DNA of 24,794 nt from JANNOG01 sp050329415 (GTDB lineage: Bacteria; Actinomycetota; Actinomycetes; Actinomycetales; JBBAYJ01). Shown here piece after piece: positions 15,023-22,052 of this stretch. The notes beneath the pieces were generated by a model. The model saw nothing but the letters and a program-made list of their open reading frames with translations, did not search any database and was not told where the DNA came from. The translations under genes and the position numbers were made by a program. Position 1 is the stretch's first letter, and each line of letters starts with the position of its first letter. The stretch is taken from contig JBHJOS010000048.1 in assembly GCA_050329415.1 (NCBI GenBank), positions 1 to 24,794 of the forward strand, written 5' to 3'.

Positions 15023-15556
15023 ATGAAGACGCTCTTCAGCCTCTCTCAGGGGAACATTTCTGCTACAGACTTGGACACGGAGAGGGGGGCGTCGTGGCGA
15101 CCGAGGGGCTGTGCCGTGGACACGTCGGGCTCGGGGCACCGGCATCGGCGGCCCCCGTCGTCATCGTCGGAGCGGGCGTCTGCGGCCTCACCGTCGCCCT
15201 GCGCCTGGCTGCCCTCGGCACACCCTCCACGGTCCTCGAGCGGCGGCGGCACACCGCCCCGCCGGCGTCCCGCCCACCCGGGTCGGCGGGAGACCTGGTC
15301 CAGCCGAGTGACCTCGGGATCTGGGACCACGCGGACCGGGGCGTCCGGGCGCGGATCGAGACCCTCGGGACTCGGTGCGAGCACGCGGAACTCCGGTGGG
15401 GGCGGCGCCTTGTGCACGACATCCCAGCCGGTCAGGGGGACGGCGGCCGTCGGCCCGTCGCCCTGCCGCGCCCGTCGCTCCGGGGCACCCTGCTCCAGGC
15501 GGCCCGGCGGAACGACCTCGTCGACATCCGGTTCGGGGCCCGCGTGCTCGGCGTGA
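15023..15556 (+). CDS. Doubtful ORF overlapping the FAD monooxygenase start
   Basis: The ATG at 15023 has the best ribosome-binding site in this region (AAGGAG, 6-bp spacer), and its first codons (MKTLFSLSQGNISATDLD) use unusually AT-rich codons. After about codon 24 the frame overlaps the monooxygenase gene out of frame and becomes low-complexity (Ser/Pro/Arg). Three readings are possible: a leader ORF controlling the monooxygenase, a short peptide gene running on by chance, or the true N-terminus of the monooxygenase joined by a frameshift. A functional 177-residue protein seems unlikely. Confidence 0.25.
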   Translation: MKTLFSLSQGNISATDLDTERGASWRPRGCAVDTSGSGHRHRRPPSSSSERASAASPSPCAWLPSAHPPRSSSGGGTPPRRRPAHPGRRETWSSRVTSGSGTTRTGASGRGSRPSGLGASTRNSGGGGALCTTSQPVRGTAAVGPSPCRARRSGAPCSRRPGGTTSSTSGSGPACSA

Positions 15557-16416
15557 TCCAGGGACCGGACGACGTCACGCTCGTCCTCGACGAGGACGTG
15601 GTCCGCGCTCCGTGGGTCGTGGCAGCCGACGGACCTCGATCCATCCTGCGGCTGTCGTTGGGGATCGCGCAGTCGTCCATGGCGCTGCGTCACGTGATGG
15701 TGACGCTCGACCTGCACGGCGACCGGTCACTCTCCCCGCTCGGGGCCACGACGATCTCGTGGTTCTCCCCGCCGTCCGACCGACGAAGCCACCTCCTGGT
15801 CACTCCTCAGCCTGACGACGTCTGGCGTCTGGACTGGACGTATCCCCACACCGTCGACCTCGAGGCCGACGAGCGATCGGGGCAGCTGGGAGACCGGGTC
15901 TCCGCCCTGATCGGGTCGTCCGGGTGGACGCTGTCCACGGCAACGATCAAGCGGGTGGCCCGTCATGTGGCAGTCACCTACCGACGGGGCCGTGTCCTCC
16001 TGGTCGGCGAGGCCGCTCATCAGGTGACGGCCCCCGGCGGCACCGGTCTCGGCGAGGGTCTCCGGGATGCCGCGGCAGCCGCCGACACGCTCGCCATCAC
16101 GCTGCGCGAGCCTCAAGTGGCAGAGTCGGTCCTCGACCGATACGCCACAGCCAGGCGGGAGGCAGCGCTGGCCGCCGCCGCCGGACGGCTGAGAGCGGTC
16201 AGGCGCCGGGTGCCCGACGCCGCACCCGGACGGGTGTTCCGCTCCGCGGCCTTGGTGGCCGCTCCCTGGTCGTCCGCCGCTCAGCGCTACCTCGGACATC
16301 CGCCGAGCCACACACTCATCGACGGACCGCCGGACGACGTGCGCCCGCGAACTGCGACCGTGCCCGCACCGTCATCGCCGCCGGACGCCGGCCACCGGCA
16401 GCGGGAGCGCGTGTGA
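15094..16416 (+). CDS. FAD-dependent monooxygenase, PHBH-fold
   Basis: This 440-residue flavoprotein is of the p-hydroxybenzoate hydroxylase type. The N-terminal Rossmann motif VVIVGAGVCGLTVALRLAAL binds the FAD ADP moiety and ends at the ribose-binding Glu in VLER. The middle DG motif is WVVAADGPRSILR. The second FAD motif, normally GDAAH, reads LLVGEAAHQVTAPGGTGLGEGLRDA, with Glu replacing the usual Asp. The family hydroxylates aromatic or polyketide substrates using NAD(P)H and oxygen, but the substrate is not evident. The start GTG follows GGAGAGGGGG. The Pro/Arg-rich C-terminal 40 residues lie outside the conserved domain. It converges on the regulator-like gene at 16437 with a 20-bp gap and no terminator. 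Confidence 0.85.
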   Translation: MATEGLCRGHVGLGAPASAAPVVIVGAGVCGLTVALRLAALGTPSTVLERRRHTAPPASRPPGSAGDLVQPSDLGIWDHADRGVRARIETLGTRCEHAELRWGRRLVHDIPAGQGDGGRRPVALPRPSLRGTLLQAARRNDLVDIRFGARVLGVIQGPDDVTLVLDEDVVRAPWVVAADGPRSILRLSLGIAQSSMALRHVMVTLDLHGDRSLSPLGATTISWFSPPSDRRSHLLVTPQPDDVWRLDWTYPHTVDLEADERSGQLGDRVSALIGSSGWTLSTATIKRVARHVAVTYRRGRVLLVGEAAHQVTAPGGTGLGEGLRDAAAAADTLAITLREPQVAESVLDRYATARREAALAAAAGRLRAVRRRVPDAAPGRVFRSAALVAAPWSSAAQRYLGHPPSHTLIDGPPDDVRPRTATVPAPSSPPDAGHRQRERV

Positions 16417-16436
16417 TCGCTCACCGCGCGGACAGG

Positions 16437-17066
16437 TCAGTCGAGGTCGTCGTCGAGGTCGTCTGCATCGTCGGCGTCGTCGGCCGAATCGAACGGCTGC
16501 CCAGTCACGATGTCGGTGACCCGCTTGCGCCCCAGCCCGGTCCAGTTCTCGAGGGTCTCGCCCCGGACGCCGAGGGCATGCGCCCGGATCATCAGTTGAT
16601 CCCGCAGCGCCTCGCCCGCCACGAAGGACGCCTTCGCGCGGACTACCAGGTCTCCCCAGTACGAGAGCTCGTCCAACGCCCCCGGGTTCTCGATGTCGGG
16701 CCGCTTCTCGGTCCGGGCCGCCCGGTACTCCGCCTCGTAGCCCGGGTCCCGCGCCTTCCTCGTGAGGCCGAGTTCCCGGCGGACGGCCGTTCGGACCCCC
16801 TCGTCGGTCAGGCGCGCCAGACGCGCGACCTCGGGCGAGGGAACGTCGGCGTACAGGACGGCCGAGGCGATGAGCTTGCGGCGCTCCGCCTGGAGGCGAC
16901 GGAGCTTGGGCCGGTCGGCGAACTCGACGGCGCGGCGGATCAGCCGCTCCAGGACAGCCTTGTCGGTGGTCTCGACGGGCTCCACGACATATCGGGCGAC
17001 GTCGCGGATGATGGCGACCTCCGTCTCCGTCGGTCTGGCACCGCTGGCGGCGTCGTCCCTGGGCAC
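16437..17066 (-). CDS. Predicted HTH-type DNA-binding protein, copy 1 of a paralogous pair
   Basis: This 209-residue protein starts at GTG 17066 and has no assigned family. A helical N-terminal part (residues 15-75) leads to RKLIASAVLYADVPSPEVARLARLTDEGVR, which looks like a helix-turn-helix. A distinctive C-terminal segment follows (KRPDIENPGALDEL, a long helix, GEALRDQLM, then TLENWTGLGRKRVTDIV) and a poly-Asp tail. The product of 22790-23362 aligns across the HTH and this C-terminal segment. Both genes sit beside acetyltransferases of one subfamily. The ORF could extend to 17711, but that stretch is arginine/proline-rich and overlaps the divergent genes. A role as local regulator is inference. 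Confidence 0.7.
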   Translation of the reverse strand: MPRDDAASGARPTETEVAIIRDVARYVVEPVETTDKAVLERLIRRAVEFADRPKLRRLQAERRKLIASAVLYADVPSPEVARLARLTDEGVRTAVRRELGLTRKARDPGYEAEYRAARTEKRPDIENPGALDELSYWGDLVVRAKASFVAGEALRDQLMIRAHALGVRGETLENWTGLGRKRVTDIVTGQPFDSADDADDADDLDDDLD

Positions 17067-17337
17067 CCTCCACCGTACCGAGCGGTCTGCCAATGACCGG
17101 CCGCGCGAGGCCCCGGACGAACGAACCCGGGGGAACAGTTCGCCGCACCCGCACTCGGGTGGGGCTCGTGCTGCCGGAACCGCTCGCGTCCACGGCGGCC
17201 GGCCACCTGCCGGGGCACGCGAACGCTCGTGCAGGGCGTCCCCTGCGCCAAGGCCCCCTTGCCCGGGCCGACCCCTGAGGGCGGTGGCCCCCCACGAGAA
17301 CACCAACGGCGACAGACCGACGGGAGAGTACCCCACG
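17067..17337. other. Divergent intergenic region
   Basis: This GC-rich stretch separates the regulator-like gene (minus) from the small ORFs and acetyltransferase (plus). It should hold both promoters. No clear palindrome, phased repeat or good -10/-35 pair is visible. Confidence 0.4.
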
Positions 17338-17457
17338 ATGCCAGATGACCCCTCGAGTTCCCGGAGCGGCCGGTTATGGACCGTGGCCCTGACGATCAGG
17401 GCGCCGGCGATCACCGGCTCCCTGACCCGGCACCGGAGCCGGGCGGGTCGATCGTGA
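17338..17457 (+). CDS. Possible 39-residue leader ORF
   Basis: The ATG at 17338 follows GGGAG (17322-17326) and gives a 39-residue Ser/Arg-rich peptide starting MPDDPSSSRSGRLW. Its TGA overlaps the next gene's GTG by 4 bp (GTGA, 17454-17457), and that gene in turn overlaps the acetyltransferase. The chain of overlaps is the main argument for translation. The composition resembles no known family. Confidence 0.3.
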   Translation: MPDDPSSSRSGRLWTVALTIRAPAITGSLTRHRSRAGRS

Positions 17458-17720
17458 CGCGCGTCGTCATGGCACCTGCGGCTGCTCTCATGCTGTCGAC
17501 CTTCCTCGTCCTGGCCATCGTCGGTTTCGACGGGCTGGCGGGGGTGGCCACGGACGACCCACTGGACCTCGTCGTCCCGTTCGCCTCCGCCGGCGTGCTG
17601 GTCGGTGGCGTGGTGGCTGGACTCCTGCTGCGCCGGACGCGCCGGAGGGGCCACCGGCGGATCGGCCTCGGAACGGGGTCGGACACCGGCGACGCACTCG
17701 TCCGCGGGCACGTCCGATGA
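17454..17720 (+). CDS. Small two-TM membrane protein
   Basis: This 88-residue protein starts at GTG 17454. It has two hydrophobic helices (ALMLSTFLVLAIVGFDGLAG and VVPFASAGVLVGGVVAGLLL) and a very basic segment (RRTRRRGHRR) that should face the cytoplasm. The C-terminal tail is GDALVRGHVR. No family is recognised. The stop overlaps the acetyltransferase ATG (ATGA), so the two are translationally coupled and may work together. An internal ATG at 17469 is an alternative start. Confidence 0.55.
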   Translation: MTRVVMAPAAALMLSTFLVLAIVGFDGLAGVATDDPLDLVVPFASAGVLVGGVVAGLLLRRTRRRGHRRIGLGTGSDTGDALVRGHVR

Positions 17721-18328
17721 CGAGTCACCCGAGGCCGTCGCTGCACCGCGCGATCAGCCCGAAGGAGGCCCCCCGGATCGCAGACCTCGTCGCCGCCGCC
17801 TTCTCGTCGTTGCCCCCGGCCGAATGGCTCGTCCCCGACCGGGAGCACCGGCACGGCGTCCTCGCAGGCCAGTTCGCCCTCGTCATCGAGCACGCCCTGC
17901 GGCATGGTGAGGTGTGGCGCACTCTCGACCACACGGCCGTCGCCGTGTGGTTCCACGCCGACGGCACGCCTGTGCCTCCGATCCCGGACTACCCGGACCG
18001 GCTCCAGGCCGTGACCGGTGCCTACCGGGCACGGTTCGACGACTTCGACAAGGCCCTCGACCGCGTGCACCCCGGCGCCACCCACCACCACCTCGCCATG
18101 CTCGCCGTCCACCCCGACCACCAGGGCCGCGGCCTCGGCAGCGCCCTGCTCCGGTTCCACCACCGCTACCTGGACCGGCACGGGGTGCCCGCCTACCTCG
18201 AGGCGGCGTCCGACCGCAACGTCGGCTTCGCCGTCCGCCACGGCTACCGGCTCGCCGGGCCACCCATCACGCTGCCGAGTTCGGGGCCGTCGCTCTGGCC
18301 GATGTGGCGGGCCGCGGGAACGGCGTGA
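17717..18328 (+). CDS. GNAT-family N-acetyltransferase, copy 1
   Basis: This 203-residue GNAT has an N-terminal alpha/beta part (AISPKEAPRIADLVAAAFSS) and the acetyl-CoA-binding motif HHHLAMLAVHPDHQGRGLGSALL, whose QGRGLG (136-141) is the pyrophosphate loop. A C-terminal segment YLEAASDRNVGFAVRHGYR and the terminal signature GPSLWPMWR follow. The same order and terminal signature occur in the copy starting at 22049. The acceptor substrate is unknown; this broad subfamily includes antibiotic- and amine-acetylating enzymes. It is coupled to the small membrane protein and divergent from the regulator-like gene. Confidence 0.9.
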   Translation: MTSHPRPSLHRAISPKEAPRIADLVAAAFSSLPPAEWLVPDREHRHGVLAGQFALVIEHALRHGEVWRTLDHTAVAVWFHADGTPVPPIPDYPDRLQAVTGAYRARFDDFDKALDRVHPGATHHHLAMLAVHPDHQGRGLGSALLRFHHRYLDRHGVPAYLEAASDRNVGFAVRHGYRLAGPPITLPSSGPSLWPMWRAAGTA

Positions 18329-18622
18329 CTCTCGCCGGGCGACAGCCGCGAGAACCGTCCCGATCGGTCGGCGATCGCATGTCGTCGCAGGGACGCACGA
18401 CCACCAGGCCGGGACCCGGCTCTGCGACGTGGACCCCCTGACAGCCGGCCACACGGTGGCGGGCCGTCATCGACGGTGCCGCCCGGACGCTGACCAGCGG
18501 GTCGGACCGGGGACTCAGTCGTTCGAGCCTTGCGGACGCCTCGCGCGACTGACATGGTCATCGACGTCCGACGAGCGACCGCTGGCGGTGGCTCCCGCCG
18601 CGACCCATCCAGGGGCTCCCGC
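18329..18622. other. Intergenic region with nothing recognised
   Basis: No gene, repeat or strong terminator is visible between the acetyltransferase and the globin-like gene. Open frames here are arginine/proline-rich shadows. Confidence 0.4.
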
Positions 18623-19261
18623 ATGAGAACGGCTCATGACATGGCGGCTCAGGCGATGGCACAGATGCCGCAGCAGTTTCGCTTCACGGCAACCGACGCT
18701 CAGGTTCTCGCGCGCTACCGGTCCGTGCTGCTGAGTCTCGAGTCAGCCTTCGTGAAGGGGTTCTACGACATCGCATTCGGGCACCCGGCCACGGCGGCGG
18801 TCTTCCAGGAGGGCGAACGCCCGATGCGGGAGCAGACCTTGGCCGAGTGGTGGCGCCGCACCGTGGGGGCCGACGTGGACGACGACTACTTCGCGTGGAT
18901 GGCGATGGTGGGTCTGGCGCACGTCCTGCGCGAAGTCACCAATCCGATGATGCTCGCCATGACGGACCACATCTGGCGGTTCGCGTTCGAGCACCTCGAC
19001 ACCATCCTCGGCTTGCCGCCCAGGGACCCCGACCAGGTCCAGGCGACCGATCTCGCGACGGAGATGAGGATGCTGGAGGTCCTCTTCGCCTTCTCCCGAC
19101 TGGGGACGACGGTCGGGGCGGTGATCGCCCACGGCTACGGCGAGGCAACCTCCTCCGCCCTGTACGAGGTGGCCGGGATGCCGGACGCCCTCGTCAAGCG
19201 CCTGCGCGACCGGGAGGTCACGGCAGCGCTGCGAGCGGACCGGGCCAGACTTCGACGCTGA
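18623..19261 (+). CDS. Protoglobin/globin-sensor-like protein
   Basis: This 212-residue all-helical protein resembles the protoglobin/globin-coupled-sensor globin domain. Helices include ARYRSVLLSLESAFVKGFYD and WWRRTVGADVDDDYFAWMAMVGLAH, then VLREVTNPMMLAMTDHIW. The pattern of a long helix ending in GLAHVLREVTNP matches the proximal-histidine helix, making His100 the candidate heme ligand. No output domain (methyl-accepting, cyclase or kinase) follows, so it would be a single-domain globin or a sensor acting through a partner. The N-terminus is uncertain: I use the ATG at 18623, though 18641 and an upstream ATG at 18530 are possible. Heme binding is inference. Confidence 0.6.
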   Translation: MRTAHDMAAQAMAQMPQQFRFTATDAQVLARYRSVLLSLESAFVKGFYDIAFGHPATAAVFQEGERPMREQTLAEWWRRTVGADVDDDYFAWMAMVGLAHVLREVTNPMMLAMTDHIWRFAFEHLDTILGLPPRDPDQVQATDLATEMRMLEVLFAFSRLGTTVGAVIAHGYGEATSSALYEVAGMPDALVKRLRDREVTAALRADRARLRR

Positions 19262-19731
19262 CCCGCCCCCCTGGCCTCGCTCCGCCACCCGCCGCACCAC
19301 CTCGAACGCGACGTCCTCGTCGGCGCTGCCGACCGGGACCACCCACGGCGACCCGTGCGACGGGCGTGTTGGCGAGGCGGGCTCCCTCGGACTCGACCTG
19401 GTCAGGTGCCGGGCTGTGGCGCAGCCCAGTTGAGCGAAGGCGGACGCACCTCCTATTCCGGACACAGGCGACCAACTGGACGCGAGCAGTGCCAAGTGAG
19501 TAGCGTCGCCTCACCACTTTCGAGCTAGTCAGCAGGCTCATCGTTCCGACGGCTCAGTTCACCAGTTGCTCCGATGCGGGCTGTTGCTCGGTCCCGGCTG
19601 GGGCCGCCGACGGCGGATGCCTGCCCTCCACCCCACCTGACCGGACGCCGACCCGCCCCGATCACACCGCGCCTCGACCGCACCACGACCTGCCTGTCTC
19701 CGACGCTCGTCCTCGCCTCCCAGGAGCGACC
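19262..19731. other. 470-bp intergenic region with copy 2 of the 15-mer
   Basis: This is the longest gap in the window. It holds CCAAGTGAGTAGCGT at 19492-19506, shared with 14987-15001. On the minus strand around 19275-19370 a short stretch reads SPWVVPVGSADEDVAFEVV, which looks protein-like but has no start or clean ends, so it may be a gene relic. AGGAG at 19722-19726 serves the next gene. Confidence 0.45.
19492..19506 (+). repeat. 15-bp intergenic repeat, copy 2
   Basis: It is identical to 14987-15001 and lies 226 bp upstream of the GPP34 gene start, with no nearer gene on the plus strand. Confidence 0.5.
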
Positions 19732-20406
19732 GTGCTCGCCGACGACGCCTACTGGCTGTTCCACGACGACCGATCCGGGCGATCCCGGATCCCCTCCCGC
19801 GTCGCCGGGACCGCCCTGGCGGCGGCGGTCCTCGCCGAGCTCGCCGCTGAGGGCCTGCTCGTGGTCACGTCCCGAGTGGTCCGCCCGACCCCGGCGGCCC
19901 GTCCCTCAGGCGACCCGGACGCCATGGCCCACCCGACCGCCCACCTCGCCCGCCCGCTCGACACGGCCGCCGCCGAAGTCCTGTCTCGGATCGCCGCCGA
20001 GCCCGACCACCACCCGCCCCGGGACTGGCTCACGGTGCTCTCCGCCGACGCCGCCGCCCTCGTCGCCCGACGCATGGTGGCCGACGGCAGCGCCATCGCC
20101 CGGCCCGTGCGCCGAGGGCTGCGCCGGGAGGTGATCACCCTCCCGGTCGACCCGATCGCCGCCGCCTGGCCCTCGGCGCGGCTGAGCACGGGGGTCCGGG
20201 GGCACCGCCGCTTCGGTCCGGGTGACGTCTTCCTGCTCGGTCTCACGGCCGCGACGCCGCTGTTCTCCGATCTGTTCGTCGACTCCACCCCGCACATGCG
20301 CGAGGCCGCTCTCGCTCAGCAGGACCGGCTCCCGAAGCCGTGGCTGGAGCTGCTGGAGATCACTCGTCTCGCCGTCGCCTCCGGCGTCATGACCCACCGC
20401 ACCTGA
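19732..20406 (+). CDS. GPP34-family phosphoprotein-like protein
   Basis: This 224-residue protein starts at GTG 19732 after AGGAG. The N-terminus LADDAYWLFHDDRSGRSRIP followed by AGTALAAAVLAELAAEGLLVV is the characteristic opening of bacterial GPP34 proteins, relatives of eukaryotic GOLPH3, a PI4P-binding Golgi protein. Middle helices, the loop RRGLRREVITLPVDP and the final all-helical part VFLLGLTAATPLFSDLF agree. Actinobacterial members are of unknown function, and membrane-lipid binding is inferred from the eukaryotic fold. It is followed by the permease after 47 bp and then the second acetyltransferase, all in one direction, so a common transcript is likely. Confidence 0.8.
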   Translation: MLADDAYWLFHDDRSGRSRIPSRVAGTALAAAVLAELAAEGLLVVTSRVVRPTPAARPSGDPDAMAHPTAHLARPLDTAAAEVLSRIAAEPDHHPPRDWLTVLSADAAALVARRMVADGSAIARPVRRGLRREVITLPVDPIAAAWPSARLSTGVRGHRRFGPGDVFLLGLTAATPLFSDLFVDSTPHMREAALAQQDRLPKPWLELLEITRLAVASGVMTHRT

Positions 20407-20453
20407 CCCCACGCTCGACCCGCCCATCCGCCGCACCCCACCCGGGAGTCCCC

Positions 20454-22052
20454 GTGCCACCGCCCGTGCCGCCCACCCGCCCCCCGACCGCCCGCACGCC
20501 GACCGTCACTGGCCGCCGACCGACCTCGATGGCGGCCGCGCTGGCCGCCGACCGTCTGGGGTTGTGGCCGGTGTTCTTCTTCGCGGTGTCGGCGATGACG
20601 CCGCTGACGGTGGTGGCGGGGGCGGTCCCGATCGGGTACGGCCAGATCCGGGAGACGTCGATCCCGGTGGCGTACGCGTCGATGGCCGCCGTGATGGCGG
20701 TGTTCGCGGTGGGGTTCGTCGCGATGGCCCGGCGGATCCCGAACGCCGGTGCCTTCTACACCTACGTCGCCCGGGGCCTGAGCCGCCCCCTGGGAGTGGG
20801 GGCCGCAGGCGTGGCCCTGGCCGCGTACAACGCGATCCAGATCGCGTTGTACGGGGGGTTCGGGTTCGCCGCCGGCGGGGTCATGGCCTCCCTCGGCGTC
20901 CAGGCCCACTGGGGGGTGTGGGCGGCGGGCGCCTGGGTGGCCGTGGCCTGGCTGGGCCTGCTGCGGGTCGACCTCAACGCCCGCATCCTCGGCGTCCTGG
21001 TCCTGGCCGAGATCGGGGTGGTGCTGGTCTTCGACGTCGTCCTGCTGGCCCACCCCGCCGACGGGGTGGTCCGCTTCGACACCCTCGACCCCACCGCCCT
21101 CGCCACCGCCGGCGGGGCCGCGGTCCTGGTCGGCGCCATCGCCGGGTTCGTCGGCGCCGAGGCCCCCGTCGTCTACACCGAGGAGGCCCGCGACCCCCAG
21201 CGCACCATCGGCCGCGCCGTGTACCTCACCCTCGCCGTGGCGTGCGTGCTGTACGCCGGGTCGGCGTGGGCGATGTCCGTGGCCACCGGCCCCGACCGGA
21301 TCGTCGACGAAGCCGCCCGCCACGGCACCGACCTGTTCTTCGTCCTGCCCGCCCCCCACCTGCCCGACTCGGTCATCGCGGTCGCCGCGGTGCTGTTCGT
21401 CACCAGCCTCTTCGCCGCGATGCTGGCGTTCCACCACACCATCGCCCGGTACGTCTTCGCCCTCGCCCGCGAACGCGTCCTGCCCGCCTCGATGGCCCGC
21501 ACCAACCGCGCTGGCGCGCCCGTCGTCGGGTCCCTCACCCAGACCGCCACCGCCGCCGTCGTGCTCGCCGGGTGCCTGTGGGCCGGAGTCGACCCCGTCA
21601 GCGGGCTGCTCTTCGTCGCCAGCGTCGTCGGCGGGCTCGGGATCCTCCTGCTCCTCACCTTCACCTCGATCGCCGTCCTCGCCTGGTTCCACCGCCACCC
21701 GGACGGCGAGTCCCGCTGGCGACGCCTCGTCGCCCCCACCGTCGCCTCCCTCGCCCTGACGATGGTCAGCCTCGCCACCGTGGCCTTCTTCGGCGACCTG
21801 CTCGGCGTCACCCACCCGGCCCTGGCCCACGCCGCACCCGCCGCCTACCTCGCCATTCTCACGACCGGCGTCCTCTGGGGCCTCCACCTGCGAGCGCGTC
21901 GCCCGCACGTCTACCAGCGGATCGGCCTCGGCCCCCACGCCACCCACACCCACCGGCCCCCAACCGGCACCCCACCGGGGGGGCGCCACCGCCGGACGAC
22001 ACCCACGAGGCCCTCGCACACCCCACCCTCGGCGACCGGGCGGACCCCATGA
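20454..22052 (+). CDS. APC-superfamily amino acid/amine permease
   Basis: This 532-residue polytopic transporter has about twelve hydrophobic segments. TM1 has the APC pattern FFFAVSAMTPLTVVAGAVP with an unwound small-residue region. The cytoplasmic loop after TM6 contains the family signature EEARDPQRTIGRA. A His/Pro/Thr-rich hydrophilic tail of about 50 residues follows the last helix. The GTG at 20454 has GGGAG at 20444-20448; an ATG at 20530 would begin nearer TM1. Amino acids or polyamines are the likely substrates. The stop overlaps the acetyltransferase ATG (22049-22052), so import and acetylation may act on related compounds, which is inference. Confidence 0.9.
   Translation: MPPPVPPTRPPTARTPTVTGRRPTSMAAALAADRLGLWPVFFFAVSAMTPLTVVAGAVPIGYGQIRETSIPVAYASMAAVMAVFAVGFVAMARRIPNAGAFYTYVARGLSRPLGVGAAGVALAAYNAIQIALYGGFGFAAGGVMASLGVQAHWGVWAAGAWVAVAWLGLLRVDLNARILGVLVLAEIGVVLVFDVVLLAHPADGVVRFDTLDPTALATAGGAAVLVGAIAGFVGAEAPVVYTEEARDPQRTIGRAVYLTLAVACVLYAGSAWAMSVATGPDRIVDEAARHGTDLFFVLPAPHLPDSVIAVAAVLFVTSLFAAMLAFHHTIARYVFALARERVLPASMARTNRAGAPVVGSLTQTATAAVVLAGCLWAGVDPVSGLLFVASVVGGLGILLLLTFTSIAVLAWFHRHPDGESRWRRLVAPTVASLALTMVSLATVAFFGDLLGVTHPALAHAAPAAYLAILTTGVLWGLHLRARRPHVYQRIGLGPHATHTHRPPTGTPPGGRHRRTTPTRPSHTPPSATGRTP

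Noticed and set aside
17067..17711. N-terminal extension of the copy-1 regulator-like protein
   Set aside because: The extra 215 codons are Arg/Pro-rich, antisense to the small membrane protein gene, and absent from the paralog.
20316..22019. 567-residue minus-strand ORF rich in Gly/Asp/Glu
   Set aside because: It is antisense to the APC permease, whose membrane segments and family signature are clear.
20564..22048. Upstream open frame preceding the second acetyltransferase
   Set aside because: It runs out of frame within the permease gene and is Arg/Gly/Pro-rich. The acetyltransferase starts at the ATG overlapping the permease stop.
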